Assembly (NCBI RefSeq): GCF_001612985.1
Contig: NZ_BDBM01000008.1
Coordinates: forward strand, 1-64,000
Reading direction: 5' to 3'
Length of the DNA: 64,000 nt
Source: Nocardia gamkensis NBRC 108242
GTDB taxonomy: Bacteria > Actinomycetota > Actinomycetes > Mycobacteriales > Mycobacteriaceae
The position numbers were made by a program, and so were the translations under genes. Positions 8,902-18,180 of this stretch are shown one piece after another; the first letter of the stretch is position 1; each line of letters opens with the position of its first letter. The notes beneath the pieces were generated by a model that saw nothing but the letters and a program-made list of their open reading frames with translations, had not been told where the DNA came from and did not search any database.

Positions 8902-9546
8902 TCAGCCGCCGACGGTGCGGGTTTTGATGGCGTCGCGGGAGATGTAGACGTCGTACTCGCCGGGCACCGCGATCACCGCGTTGCCGTAGGCCGAGCGCAC
9001 GAACGGCTGGGTCCACCAGCGGCCCTCGCGCATGTCGGCGAAGAAGTCCTTGTCGCCGTCGTTGAGGAAGATCTGGTTCTGCTGGGTCGCGACGCCGTCG
9101 AGGCGCTGCCCGTACAGGCGGCTGATCCGGTAGCCGGAGTGGAAGCCAAGGGCGTTGACCCACGGCTCCAGCTCCACGATGCCCGCTTGCAGCACCCACA
9201 TGTCGCCCTCGACGCGGTAGGTCTCGCGCTGTTCGGGGTGGTCGTCGTCGCCGTAGAGGATGAGATCGACGTCGAGCTGGTGTTCTTGCCCCGCCACCGG
9301 CTTGGCCACCACGTGGGCCGCCTTGATCTCCCCGGTCAGGCCGAGGTACGTCTGCAGCAGGGTCGCGATCCACAGCAGCACCGCCGCGACCAGCAACAGC
9401 GCGAGCCCGCCGGTCCCGCGCGCGAGCAGCGGCCGCATCCCGACCCGGCGCGCGGCGATCAGGCCGGAGACGATCAGCGCCAGACCGGCGACCAGCAGCA
9501 GGATCAGCCCGATCTGCACGAGCCCGAAATCAACCGGGAAGTTCAT
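8902..9546 (-). CDS. Two-helix membrane protein of unknown function
   Basis: The 214-residue protein starts at ATG 9546 (MNFPVDFG). Two strongly hydrophobic helices occupy about residues 9-27 and 46-64, separated by a short basic loop. The remaining 140 or so residues form a soluble domain rich in Asp, Tyr and Trp, which topology would place outside. I do not recognise a catalytic motif; similar proteins are sometimes annotated as cation or multidrug efflux components without evidence. It sits inside the Nif3/zinc-ribbon/RNase H run on the same strand. The upstream signal for translation is weak. Confidence 0.8.
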   Translation of the reverse strand: MNFPVDFGLVQIGLILLLVAGLALIVSGLIAARRVGMRPLLARGTGGLALLLVAAVLLWIATLLQTYLGLTGEIKAAHVVAKPVAGQEHQLDVDLILYGDDDHPEQRETYRVEGDMWVLQAGIVELEPWVNALGFHSGYRISRLYGQRLDGVATQQNQIFLNDGDKDFFADMREGRWWTQPFVRSAYGNAVIAVPGEYDVYISRDAIKTRTVGG

Positions 9547-9682
9547 GCGGTAGTTGTACCCCGCTCGAACTACTCGATTCACCCAAACCGGCCAACCTTT
9601 TCCGGCGCGGCGCGGATACGCCCCGACACGCCGTCGCCGGTTCGTCGCCGCGACAACGGCTTCGGACGCGCAGGTGCGGCGC

Positions 9683-10792
9683 TCAGCCCGGCGCGCGTAC
9701 CGTCCACGGGTCGGTGCGCAGCGTGGACACCCTGGTCTCCAGGCCGGGCAGGGCGGTTCGCACCACCGTCTCGGCCTGCGCGCACCAAGGGAATTCGGTC
9801 GCCCAGTGCGCGGCGTCGACCACGGCGGGGCCGCCCTTGCGCAGGTGCTCGTCGACCGGATGGTGGCGCAGGTCGGAGGTGAGGTAGACATCGACGCCGA
9901 GCCCCGCGGCCCTGCCCAGGTAGGAGTCACCCGCGCCCCCGCACACCGCCACGGTGTAGACGGTGCGGTCGGGATCACCCGCGGCGCGAACACCCCACGC
10001 GGTGGGCGGGAGAGCGCGGCCTACGCGTTCGGTGAAGGCGCGCAACGATTCCGGTTCCGGCAGGGTGCCGACGCGGCCGATGCCGAGCGACGACGGCAAC
10101 TGGGCGCGTTCACTGATGTGATAGGCCGGGTCCGCGCTCGGATGGGCGGCGCGCAGCGCGGCGAGCACGGCCGAACGCGCCGCGGGCGGTGCCGTCACCT
10201 CCACCCGGTCCTCCTCGACGTGCTGGAGTTCGGTCAGGGAGCCTTGCTCCGGAGTGGGCCGGAACTGCCCTGTCGCGGGCACCCGCAGCGCACAGTCGCA
10301 AGCGTGTTCCCGCCTACCCGCTCCGGCGGCGAAAAGCGCGGCGAGCACCGCGTCGGTGTGCGTGCGTGGCACCTGGATCACCCAGTGATCCACGGCGGAT
10401 TCGGGTTTCGCGTCCAGCGGGCCGGTCACCGTGAGGCCGAGCGCCGCGGCGAGCGCGTCGGACACGCCGGGGTCGGCGGAGTCGGCGTTGGTGTGCGCGG
10501 TGAACAGCGCGCAACCGGAACGGATCAGCCGGTGCAGCAGCGCGCCTTTCGGCGTGCTCGCCGCGACGGTGTCGACGCCGCGCAGCAGCAGCGGATGGTG
10601 CACCACCAAGGCCTGCGCGCGCCAGTCGATCGCCTCGTCGACGACCGCCGCGGTGGCGTCGACCGCGAACAGCACCCGGGTCAGTTCCTCGGCCGGGTCA
10701 CCGCAGACCAGGCCGACCGAGTCCCACGGCTCGGCCAGCGCGGGCGGGTACGCCGCGTCGAGCACCCCGATGAGATCCGCGAGCGTGGTCAT
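9683..10792 (-). CDS. Nif3-like dinuclear metal center hexameric protein
   Basis: The 369-residue protein starts at ATG 10792 behind AAGGAAGG. It has the Nif3/YbgI pattern: [11 protein letters not shown] and the HTNADSA segment near the N-terminus and a late HWATEFPWC segment, which supply the metal-binding His, Asp and Glu. A PII-like insert lies between the two halves, as in the longer, three-domain members (about 370 residues). Family members are metal-binding hexamers, sometimes called GTP cyclohydrolase I type 2; the actual reaction is uncertain. M. tuberculosis Rv2230c has the same neighbours (zinc ribbon, cobC). Confidence 0.9.
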   Translation of the reverse strand: MTTLADLIGVLDAAYPPALAEPWDSVGLVCGDPAEELTRVLFAVDATAAVVDEAIDWRAQALVVHHPLLLRGVDTVAASTPKGALLHRLIRSGCALFTAHTNADSADPGVSDALAAALGLTVTGPLDAKPESAVDHWVIQVPRTHTDAVLAALFAAGAGRREHACDCALRVPATGQFRPTPEQGSLTELQHVEEDRVEVTAPPAARSAVLAALRAAHPSADPAYHISERAQLPSSLGIGRVGTLPEPESLRAFTERVGRALPPTAWGVRAAGDPDRTVYTVAVCGGAGDSYLGRAAGLGVDVYLTSDLRHHPVDEHLRKGGPAVVDAAHWATEFPWCAQAETVVRTALPGLETRVSTLRTDPWTVRAPG

Positions 10793-11023
10793 CGTCCACC
10801 TTCCTTCGCTTCCGTCCTGCACTGCTTCACTGGGTTCTTTCCGGATCGGCTCGGATCTCGAGCACCCACCCGTGGCCCGAACGCGCGATAGCCGTATGGC
10901 TGACGCGAGTCCGGAGCCGACGGCACATTCCGGCCGAGACGTCCGCCGCGTGTGACACCCATCCCCCGCACGGCCGGGGCGAAGCATCGAATCCGCACTC
11001 CCCGCCTGATCGAAGCGGTGCGC

Positions 11024-12064
11024 CTACCGGACATCGGCCGACCGGATCGCGGCGATCAGCCGATCGACCTCCTCGACGCCACGGACCGCGACGCGCAGGT
11101 GGTCCGGGCCGAGACCGGGGAAGGTGTCCGCACGACGGACCGCGATGCCCTCGGCAGCCAGGTGTTTGCGCAGCAATTCGCCGTCCGCCACGCGGACCAG
11201 CAGGAACGGGCCTTCCGCCGGCGTGTGGACTTCGACGCCCAGCCCGGTCAGGCGCTCGATCATCGCCGCACGGTGCACGGCCAGCGCCCGCGCGCAGCGC
11301 TCGGACTCGGCCACGGCGGACGGGCTCGCGGTGGCGGTGATCGCCTCCAGCTGCAAAGTGCCCAGCGGCCAGTGCGCCCGCCCGCGGTCGAGGCACGCGA
11401 GCACTTCCGGTGCGCCGAGGAAATAGCCGCAGCGCAGCCCCGCCAGCGCCCACGTCTTGGTGAGGCTGCGCAGCACGAGCAGGTCGGGCGCGGAGTCGGC
11501 GGCGAGGGATTCCGGCTCGCCCGCCACCGCGTCGGCGAAGGCTTCGTCGACCACGATGACGCGGCCCGGCCTGCGCAGGGCGCGGATGGTGGCGGCGGGA
11601 TGCAGCACCGAGGTCGGGTTGGTCGGGTTGCCGAGCACCACCAGGTCGGCCTCGGCGGGCACCGCGGCGGGATCCAGCCGGTAGGGCGCTTCCAGCACCA
11701 CCCTGGTGACCGGGACGCCCGCCTCCCGCAACGCGAGTTCCGGCTCGGTGAACGACGGGTGCAGCACCGCGGCCGAACGCGGCGCCAGCCGCGGCAGCAG
11801 CGCGAACCCTTCCGCCGCGCCTGCCAGCAGCAATACCTCGCCGGGACCGCGGCCGTGCCGGGCCGCGACCGCGCGACGGGCGGCGTCGGCGTCCTCGGCG
11901 CTCGGATAGCGGCCCAGATCGGACAACCGCTCGGCCAGACGACGCCGCAGCCACTCCGGTGGTGCGAGCCCTTGGACGTTGACCGCGAAATCGAGCATGC
12001 CGGCACGCGCGTCCACGTCGCCGTGGTGACGCAGTTTCGCGCGATCGACGGTGTCCTCGGCCAC
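11024..12064 (-). CDS. cobC: Threonine-phosphate decarboxylase-like aminotransferase (cobalamin pathway)
   Basis: This 346-residue PLP enzyme starts at GTG 12064. It has the class I/II aminotransferase pattern: GNPTNPTS, VVDEAFAD, and the Schiff-base lysine in SLTKTWALAGLRCGY, with a late arginine segment. It belongs to the CobC/HisC-like group that makes aminopropanol phosphate for the cobalamin nucleotide loop; M. tuberculosis Rv2231c is the counterpart. The setting agrees, with the ribazole phosphatase fusion downstream and cobD about 2 kb away. It is transcribed divergently from ptpA with a 44-bp gap. No cobalamin riboswitch was found in that gap. A HisC-like function cannot be excluded. 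Confidence 0.86.
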   Translation of the reverse strand: MAEDTVDRAKLRHHGDVDARAGMLDFAVNVQGLAPPEWLRRRLAERLSDLGRYPSAEDADAARRAVAARHGRGPGEVLLLAGAAEGFALLPRLAPRSAAVLHPSFTEPELALREAGVPVTRVVLEAPYRLDPAAVPAEADLVVLGNPTNPTSVLHPAATIRALRRPGRVIVVDEAFADAVAGEPESLAADSAPDLLVLRSLTKTWALAGLRCGYFLGAPEVLACLDRGRAHWPLGTLQLEAITATASPSAVAESERCARALAVHRAAMIERLTGLGVEVHTPAEGPFLLVRVADGELLRKHLAAEGIAVRRADTFPGLGPDHLRVAVRGVEEVDRLIAAIRSADVR

Positions 12065-12108
12065 GAGAGCACACCCTACGTGGCGGTCCCGGAGTAGAAC
12101 CGGCCAGA

Positions 12109-12627
12109 ATGGCAGGCGTGGGTCAGCTGCACGTCTCGTTCGTCTGTACCGGCAACATCTGCCGCTCTCCGATGGCGGAGAAGATCTTCGCCTCGCACCT
12201 GTACCGGGCCGGGTTGGCCAACCGGGTCCGGGTGAGCAGCGCGGGCACCGGTTCCTGGCACGTGGGCGCCGACGCGGACCCCCGCACCAGCGCCACCCTG
12301 CGCAAATACGGATACCCGACCGGGCACGTCGCCGCCGTGTTCGGCGCCGAGCACAGCGACGCCGACCTGGTGGTCGCCCTGGACCGCTCCCATCAGCGTG
12401 ACCTGGTCCGCCTCGGCATCCCGGCCGAGCGGCTGCGGTTGCTGCGCGCCTTCGACCCCGACGCCGACGACCACGACGTGGCCGACCCCTACTACGGCGA
12501 CGCGGCGGACTTCGAACTCGTGCGCGCTCAGATCGAGGCCGCCGTCCCCGGCCTGCTCGACTGGGTGCGCGCCGAACTGGCCGCCGAACCGCCCGACCTG
12601 CGACCCGTTCCCGACGAGCGACGCTGA
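12109..12627 (+). CDS. ptpA: Low-molecular-weight protein tyrosine phosphatase
   Basis: The 172-residue protein has the LMW-PTP active-site loop CTGNICRS near residue 13 (CX5R) and the general-acid segment DPYYGD. In mycobacteria PtpA is secreted into host macrophages and blocks phagosome maturation; here that role is inference from homology. The start could be ATG 12109 or GTG 12118. There is no Shine-Dalgarno, but a TAGAAC box lies about 8 bases before the ATG, so a leaderless transcript is possible. Its stop overlaps the next start in TGATG, so it is coupled to the SURF1 gene. Confidence 0.93.
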   Translation: MAGVGQLHVSFVCTGNICRSPMAEKIFASHLYRAGLANRVRVSSAGTGSWHVGADADPRTSATLRKYGYPTGHVAAVFGAEHSDADLVVALDRSHQRDLVRLGIPAERLRLLRAFDPDADDHDVADPYYGDAADFELVRAQIEAAVPGLLDWVRAELAAEPPDLRPVPDERR

Positions 12628-13520
12628 TGCGCAGGCTCGCGTTCCTGTTGCGCCCCAGCTGGCTGATCCTGGCCGTGCTGGTCGCCGCGTTCGCCTATCT
12701 GTGCTTCACCGTGCTCGCGCCGTGGCAACTCGGCAAGAACACGGCCACTTCGCACCGCAACCAGCTGATCGCCGACTCGGTGCGGGCCGATCCCGTCGAC
12801 GTCACCACCGTGCTCTCCGACACCGGGAACGGCGCGCACACCGAATGGCGGCGGGTCACCGCCACCGGCGGTTACGTGCCCGACTCGACGGTGCTGGTGC
12901 GGCTGCGCCACCTCGACGGCGCTCCGGGGTACGCGGTGCTCGCGACGTTCCGTCTGGCCGACGGCCCCCTGCTGCTCGTCGACCGCGGGCTGGTTTCGGC
13001 CGTCGACGGGACGCGCCCGCCGCAGATCCCCGCGCCGCCCGCCGGGACGCAGCGCATCGAGGCCAGGGTCCGGATGTCCGAGGGCGTCACGCCGGGCAAG
13101 GAGCCGAGCGTCCAGGACGGCTATCGCCAGGTGTACTCCATCGACACCACGCAGGAATCGACGGTCCTCCAGCAGTCCCTCACCCCCGTGCCCACCGGCG
13201 GCGAGCGCGGCGGTTACCTCCAGTTGGGCGAGAACCAACCGGGCGCGTTCACCCCCACCCCCCTTCCTCAACTCGACGCGGGCCCGTATCTGTCCTACGG
13301 CCTGCAATGGCTGGCCTTCGGCATCATGGCTCCCCTCGGCCTCGGCTACTTCGTCTACGCCGAGATCCGGGAAAGAAGGAAAGAGAAGGCCTCCGCCGAG
13401 CCACCCCGCTCGCCGTCGCCCACCGAGTCGGCCCGGTCCGGGTCGATTCCCACGCCCACTCCGGCCGCACCGACTACGGAAGCCCGCTTGGCCGACCGCT
13501 ACGGCCGCGGCCGCGGTTGA
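12627..13520 (+). CDS. SURF1-family cytochrome oxidase biogenesis protein
   Basis: The 297-residue protein has the SURF1 layout: one N-terminal transmembrane helix (about residues 10-30), a periplasmic domain beginning with PWQLGK, and a C-terminal helix (LSYGLQWLAFGIMAPLGLGY) followed by a basic, Pro-rich tail. SURF1 helps assemble the haem a3 centre of cytochrome c oxidase. The ATG overlaps the ptpA stop by one base. M. tuberculosis Rv2235 stands next to ptpA in the same way. The tail of about 45 residues is low-complexity. Confidence 0.92.
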   Translation: MRRLAFLLRPSWLILAVLVAAFAYLCFTVLAPWQLGKNTATSHRNQLIADSVRADPVDVTTVLSDTGNGAHTEWRRVTATGGYVPDSTVLVRLRHLDGAPGYAVLATFRLADGPLLLVDRGLVSAVDGTRPPQIPAPPAGTQRIEARVRMSEGVTPGKEPSVQDGYRQVYSIDTTQESTVLQQSLTPVPTGGERGGYLQLGENQPGAFTPTPLPQLDAGPYLSYGLQWLAFGIMAPLGLGYFVYAEIRERRKEKASAEPPRSPSPTESARSGSIPTPTPAAPTTEARLADRYGRGRG

Positions 13521-13577
13521 TCCCGGCGCCGCAGCTACTCGGCACTACGCCGCGGCTCGACGCCGTCGGAGTTCGCG

Positions 13578-13976
13578 TCAGGGCTGATGTGGCCCGAGCA
13601 GATCCCACCGGTTCCCCGCGATGTCCAGGAAGACCGCGACCCGCCCGTACGGCTCGACGCGTGGCGCGCGCACGAACTCGACACCGCGGGAAACCATCCG
13701 GTCGTACGCCGACTGGAAGTCCCCCACCTGTAAGAAGAACCCGACCCGCCCCGCGACCTGCTGCCCGATCACCGCGGCTTGCGCCCTACCGTCGGCTCGG
13801 GCGAGCAGGATGCCCGTCTCGGCACCGGGCGGCCGCACGACCACCCAGCGTTTCGGGCGGCCGTCGTTCGTGAGCGCCGCCGAGTCCTCGACCAGCTCGA
13901 ATCCCAGGGTGTCGACGAAGAATTCGATCGCGGGGTGGTACTCCGCCACGACGATGGTGATGAGTCCGATCCGCAC
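13578..13976 (-). CDS. VOC-family (glyoxalase/bleomycin resistance-like) protein
   Basis: The 132-residue protein starts at GTG 13976. It has one vicinal-oxygen-chelate fold with two beta-alpha-beta3 halves: IVVAEYHPAIEFFVDTLGF at the start and GRVAVFLDIAGNRWDLL at the end, the latter carrying a typical metal-ligand position. Members are dioxygenases, isomerases or binding proteins; the substrate cannot be read from the sequence. It lies between SURF1 (convergent, 57 bp away) and cobD (same strand). Confidence 0.85.
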   Translation of the reverse strand: MRIGLITIVVAEYHPAIEFFVDTLGFELVEDSAALTNDGRPKRWVVVRPPGAETGILLARADGRAQAAVIGQQVAGRVGFFLQVGDFQSAYDRMVSRGVEFVRAPRVEPYGRVAVFLDIAGNRWDLLGPHQP

Positions 13977-14082
13977 CGCGAAACCCTATCCGGCCCCGTC
14001 GACCGCCCTGAAGACGTCGCCGTCCTCACGAGTTCGGCTCGGAGGTGGTCGCGCCCGACGGCCGCGACCTACGTCGAATCAC

Positions 14083-15000
14083 TCAGCGCCTGGTCGCGGC
14101 GACGGCGGCGGCGAGCAGAGTGGCGGTGAGTTGCACGGCCTCGGAAAGGCGAACGGCGCGGCGCAGGTCGTGCACGGTGGGAGCCGGGCCGTCGCCGAGC
14201 ACCGGGCGCATCTCCACACCGTGCGGGTATTCGGTACGGCCGCCCAGCCGGACGCCGAGCGCCCCGGCCATCGACGCTTCCACGACTCCCGCGTTGGGGC
14301 TCGGATGGCCGGCCGCGTCACGCCGCCATGCGGCCAGAACGGCAGCGGGCCGCCCGCCGATCAAGGGGGCGAGCGCGGCGGTGAGCACACCGGTGACCCG
14401 CGCCGGGATCAGATTGGCCGCGTCGTCGACGCGCGCGGCGGCCCAGCCGAAGCGCCGGTAGCGCTGGTTGCGGTAGCCGATCATCGCGTCGAGCGTGTTG
14501 ATCGCGCGGTACCCGAGCAGACCCGGGACGCCCCCGACCGCACCCCAGACCACCGGGGCCACGGCCGCGTCGGAGGTGTTCTCGGCGATGGACTCCAGGG
14601 CCGCGCGGGCGAGCCCGTCCGCGTCGAGCGCCTGCGGATCGCGGCCGCACAGCGAGGGCAGCAGCGCGCGAGCCCCCTCGAGGTCGCCACCCTCCAGTCG
14701 ATCGGCCATCGCGTGCCCGGCCCGGGCCAGGCTGCGTCCACCCAGGACGGTCCAGGTCGCGACCGCGGTCGACGCCACTCCGCCGCGCCGCGCGGCCATG
14801 CCGAGCCCGACCACCGTGCCGACGGCCAGCGCCTCGTGCGCCAGCCCCGCCGCGCGCCGGTCGGCATAGGTCACCGATTCCAGAGCCGCCACCGCCGAGC
14901 CGAATCCGGCCACCGGATGCCACCGCCGCGGATCGCCGAACGCCCGGTCGAGCGCGAATCCGAGCAGCAACCCGATCGCGGTAGAGGTCCCCTTCTGCAC
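14083..15000 (-). CDS. cobD: Adenosylcobinamide-phosphate synthase
   Basis: The 305-residue protein starts at GTG 15000. It has the CobD/CbiB signature: GDPRRWHPVAGFG near the N-terminus, ALESIAENTSDA, YRAINTLDAMIGYR, and hydrophobic helices expected of this membrane enzyme. It joins the aminopropanol arm to adenosylcobyric acid. M. tuberculosis Rv2236c is the counterpart. It is divergent from the ECF41 sigma gene, and its own promoter must lie in the same 148-bp interval. Confidence 0.93.
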   Translation of the reverse strand: MQKGTSTAIGLLLGFALDRAFGDPRRWHPVAGFGSAVAALESVTYADRRAAGLAHEALAVGTVVGLGMAARRGGVASTAVATWTVLGGRSLARAGHAMADRLEGGDLEGARALLPSLCGRDPQALDADGLARAALESIAENTSDAAVAPVVWGAVGGVPGLLGYRAINTLDAMIGYRNQRYRRFGWAAARVDDAANLIPARVTGVLTAALAPLIGGRPAAVLAAWRRDAAGHPSPNAGVVEASMAGALGVRLGGRTEYPHGVEMRPVLGDGPAPTVHDLRRAVRLSEAVQLTATLLAAAVAATRR

Positions 15001-15059
15001 CCGGTGAGGCTATCGGTCGAGTGACCGGCCCCGCGCGGACGGCTCGCCTCTCGACGCCA

Positions 15060-15086
15060 TGTCACACTCTGTTCCCCTGCGTCGTC
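15060..15086 (+). promoter_or_regulatory. ECF41-type promoter TGTCACA-N16-CGTC
   Basis: TGTCACA occupies 15060-15066 and CGTC occupies 15083-15086, with exactly 16 bases between. This is the published ECF41 target consensus. It faces the sigma gene starting at 15149, leaving a leader of roughly 55 bases, so the sigma factor probably drives its own transcription. Confidence 0.8.
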
Positions 15087-15148
15087 GATCTTGTGACGCA
15101 CCATAGACTCGCCCCGGCAGGGGCCGAACGACGAACAGGCGACCAGAA

Positions 15149-16102
15149 GTGACTTCCGAACAGCGTGAGCCCCTCGACCAAGCCGAGCTGGCCCGGCAGT
15201 TCGAGGAGCACCGCGGGTATCTGCGCAGGCTCGCCTACAGCACGCTGGGCAGTCTCAGCGACGCCGACGATGTCGTGCAGGAAGCGTGGCTGCGGTTGCA
15301 GCGCCAGTACGAGGCGGGCGCCGCGGGCGAGATCGACAACCTGCGCGCGTGGCTGTCCACCGTGACCGGCCGGCTCGCCCTCGACCACCTCGGCTCCGCC
15401 CGTGTGCGCCGCGAACAGTACGTCGGTGAATGGCTGCCGGAGCCGGAGGTGACCAGCTGGGAGGATCCCGCCGACCGGATCACCCAGGACGAGCGGGTCA
15501 CCACCGCGCTGCTGGTCGTGCTCGAGTCCCTGTCGCCCGCCGAGCGCACCGCGTTCGTGCTCCAGGACGTGTTCGGCATGAGCGGCCCGGAGGTCGCCGA
15601 GGTGGTCGGCCGCACCCCGGCCGCCGTCCGCCAGCTCGCCTCCCGGGCTCGCAAGCACGTCGAGCAGGGCACTCCGCGCTTCCCGGCCTCTCCGGACGAG
15701 CAGCAGAAGGTGGTGTCGGCCTTCGCCCTGGCCTGGCGGTCCGGCGATCTGAGCGCTCTGCTCGGTGTGCTCGACGCGAACGTCAGCCTCACCGCCGACG
15801 GCGGCGGCAAGGTGCCCGCGATCCGGCAGCCCGTGCACGGCGCCGAGATCGTGGCCAAGCTGCTGCTCGGCTGGTACCACGCGCCGTCCGCGACGGGCGC
15901 CTGGGGCCGCGCGGTGCTGGTCAACGGCCAACCCGGGCTGGTGGTCTTCGACGGCACCCACACGGGCGTCTTCGCCTTCACCGTCGACGACGGTCACATC
16001 GTGTCGATCGACGTGGTCCGCAACCCGGACAAGCTGCGTGACCTGCCCACCAGCGGCGAGCCGGACTGGTACCTGGGCGAGGGCCTCGCCGGGCAGGAGT
16101 AG
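15149..16102 (+). CDS. ECF41-family RNA polymerase sigma factor with SnoaL-like C-terminal domain (SigJ-like)
   Basis: The 317-residue protein starts at GTG 15149. Sigma region 2 spans about residues 15-80 ([14 protein letters not shown]) and region 4 about 125-175 ([20 protein letters not shown]). A SnoaL/NTF2-like domain of about 120 residues follows. The three ECF41 hallmarks are all present: WLPEP in the linker, DGGGK (usually DGGGR) and NPDKL in the extension, which controls activity from inside the protein instead of an anti-sigma factor. The usual neighbour, a carboxymuconolactone decarboxylase, oxidoreductase or epimerase gene, is missing here. A perfect ECF41 promoter lies upstream. 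The stop codon abuts that of ald, transcribed convergently with no gap. Confidence 0.93.
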   Translation: MTSEQREPLDQAELARQFEEHRGYLRRLAYSTLGSLSDADDVVQEAWLRLQRQYEAGAAGEIDNLRAWLSTVTGRLALDHLGSARVRREQYVGEWLPEPEVTSWEDPADRITQDERVTTALLVVLESLSPAERTAFVLQDVFGMSGPEVAEVVGRTPAAVRQLASRARKHVEQGTPRFPASPDEQQKVVSAFALAWRSGDLSALLGVLDANVSLTADGGGKVPAIRQPVHGAEIVAKLLLGWYHAPSATGAWGRAVLVNGQPGLVVFDGTHTGVFAFTVDDGHIVSIDVVRNPDKLRDLPTSGEPDWYLGEGLAGQE

Positions 16103-17212
16103 TCAGCCCGCGACGCCGAGCGGCCGCGAATACCCGTGCGCGGCGGCGACTTCCGCCGACAGCAGCCGCCCGGCGTCCGCGGTGAGCCCGTGGGCCAGAT
16201 CGGGGTGCGTGGCGCATGCCTCCTGCCAGCCGAGGTCGGCGATCGCCCGTACGTAGGGCAGGGTCGCGTTGGTGAGCGCGATCGTCGAGGTGTGCGGCAC
16301 CGCGCCCGGCATGTTGGCAACGCAGTAGAACAGCGAATCCGCCACCCGGAAGGTGGGGTCCGCGTGCGTCGTCGGGCGCGCGGAGGCGAAGCAGCCACCC
16401 TGGTCGATCGAGATGTCCACCAGCACCGCGCCGGGGCGCATCCCGGCGACGAGGTCGTCGGAGACGAGTTCCGGCGCACGCGCGCCGGGGACCAGCACCG
16501 CGCCGATCACCAGGTCGGCCGACAGCACCGCCCGCCGGATCTCCGTGGCGTTCGACGCGACGGTGGTGATCCGCCCATCGAAGCGGGCGTCGAGTTCGCG
16601 CAACCGGTGCAGGTTGGTATCCAGCACGCTGACGCGCGCGCCCATGCCCATGGCGACCGCGGCCGCGTTCGATCCCGCGACGCCGCCGCCGAGCACGACG
16701 ACTTCCGCGGGACGCACGCCGGGGACGCCGCCGGGCAGCAGCCCCGCACCGCCGAGCGGGGCCATCAGGTGATACGCGCCCACCTGGGCGCCGAGCTTGC
16801 CCGCGATCTCGCTCATCGGAGCCAGCAGCGGCAGCGAGCCGTCGGCGGCGCGGACCATCTCGTAGGCGATCGCGGTGATGCCCGAGCGCAGCACGGCGTC
16901 GGTGCACTCGCGCGACGCGGCCAGGTGCAGGAAGGTGAACAGCACCTGCCCGCGGCGCATCCTCGGATACTCCGGCGCGATCGGTTCCTTCACCTTCAGC
17001 ACCAGCTCGGCTTCCCGCCACACCTGGTCGGCGTCCGGGACCAGGCGGGCCCCCACCGCGGCGTAGCCTGCGTCGGGAAATCCCGATCCGACACCCGCGC
17101 CCGCCTGCACCAGCACCTCGTGTCCGTGCCCGATCAGTTCCCCGGCGCCCGCCGGAGTCAGGGCTACCCGGAACTCTTGCTCCTTGACCTCCCGTGGAAC
17201 TCCGATCCTCAT
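16103..17212 (-). CDS. ald: Alanine dehydrogenase
   Basis: The 369-residue enzyme starts at ATG 17212 ([20 protein letters not shown]). It has the alanine dehydrogenase/PNT signature: the K and H active-site segments ([18 protein letters not shown]), the NAD-binding [14 protein letters not shown], and the [11 protein letters not shown] and [11 protein letters not shown] segments. It makes pyruvate, ammonia and NADH from alanine reversibly and supports growth on alanine and redox balance at low oxygen. Length is typical. The stop codon directly abuts that of the sigma factor gene on the other strand. Confidence 0.95.
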   Translation of the reverse strand: MRIGVPREVKEQEFRVALTPAGAGELIGHGHEVLVQAGAGVGSGFPDAGYAAVGARLVPDADQVWREAELVLKVKEPIAPEYPRMRRGQVLFTFLHLAASRECTDAVLRSGITAIAYEMVRAADGSLPLLAPMSEIAGKLGAQVGAYHLMAPLGGAGLLPGGVPGVRPAEVVVLGGGVAGSNAAAVAMGMGARVSVLDTNLHRLRELDARFDGRITTVASNATEIRRAVLSADLVIGAVLVPGARAPELVSDDLVAGMRPGAVLVDISIDQGGCFASARPTTHADPTFRVADSLFYCVANMPGAVPHTSTIALTNATLPYVRAIADLGWQEACATHPDLAHGLTADAGRLLSAEVAAAHGYSRPLGVAG

Positions 17213-17341
17213 ACCGTCATCGTCGCCCCGCCACCGGGCCCGCGCCACGACCGACGCGCCGAACGCGCACGGCGACCACCCGCGCCCGCACCGCGGGCGA
17301 GTTTCTCGGCACGTTGCCCAGCTGAGCGCGGGCGGCACTGC

Positions 17342-18109
17342 TCACACGATCGCGGCGCGGCCCAGCGGCGGTATCCGCAACTGCTCGGCGCGGCCGCCGT
17401 AACGGAAGACGTGGCCCAGGTAGTCGAGGTTCTCGCTGAAGTGCGCCCAGCCTTCGGCATGCACCGGCACGATCACCGCGTCGCCGAGTACCTCGGCCGC
17501 CCGCAGCGCGGTGCGAGCGTTCAAGGTGGCGTCGGCGTCGCCGAAACGGCCGATGTTGGCGGCGCCGATGTTTAGTACGGCGATGTCGATGCGGCCGATC
17601 CGCTCGACGATCTCGCGCACCACGTCGACGGAGGCGTTGTCACCGGAGACGTATACCGTCGGCTCGCCCTCGGCGCGCAGTACGAAGCCGGTGACGATCC
17701 CACTGAACGGCTCGCAGCCCTCGGGACCGTGCAGGGCGGGCACGCCGGTCACCCGGACGCCGTGCACCGTCACGGTCTCCCAGTTCCAGAGTCCGCGCAC
17801 ACCTTCGATCCGGGTCGCGGCGCCGGGCGTGGACAGTACGGTCGGCACCGTGGTCAGCAGTTTCCTGCCGGAGTCGTCCAGGTTGTCGGCGTGTTCGTCG
17901 TGCGAGAGCAGCACCACGTCCACGGGACCCACCTCGTCGGCCGACACCGCGGGGCCGGTGAGTTTGTGCAAGGTGACGACGCCCGGGTAGTCGCCCGGCT
18001 CGTCGAAGGTGGGGTCGGTCAGCCAGGTGCGGCCCGCGTAGCGGAACCGCAGTGTCGGACCTCCGATGTGCAGGACTTCTACCCCGGTGCGTTCGATCGT
18101 GTCGCTCAT
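17342..18109 (-). CDS. Metallo-beta-lactamase-fold hydrolase (UlaG-like)
   Basis: The 255-residue protein has the metal-binding motif SHDEHADNLD (HxxHxDN form of HxHxDH), followed by a GDN segment (VYVSGDNAS) and a late PVHAEGWAHF histidine. This is the UlaG/RomA-like branch of the MBL fold, which includes lactonases and phosphodiesterases. The substrate is unknown. It is divergent from the AraC/DJ-1 regulator with 71 bp between, so that regulator may control it. Confidence 0.88.
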   Translation of the reverse strand: MSDTIERTGVEVLHIGGPTLRFRYAGRTWLTDPTFDEPGDYPGVVTLHKLTGPAVSADEVGPVDVVLLSHDEHADNLDDSGRKLLTTVPTVLSTPGAATRIEGVRGLWNWETVTVHGVRVTGVPALHGPEGCEPFSGIVTGFVLRAEGEPTVYVSGDNASVDVVREIVERIGRIDIAVLNIGAANIGRFGDADATLNARTALRAAEVLGDAVIVPVHAEGWAHFSENLDYLGHVFRYGGRAEQLRIPPLGRAAIV

Positions 18110-18180
18110 GCCGTTGATCTTGTCCGGCCCGCGTACCGGTAACCAGTGGCCCGTGAGCCGCTTACCATTAAGATCGGGCC

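Noticed and set aside
10827..12074. Long Arg/Gly-rich frames antisense or out of frame to cobC and others
   Set aside because: These are shadows caused by high G+C; composition (Arg, Ala, Gly, Pro) and lack of motifs show they are not genes.
12065..12108. Cobalamin riboswitch upstream of cobC
   Set aside because: The divergent gap is only 44 bases and has none of the conserved B12-box features; the cobD upstream region likewise shows none.
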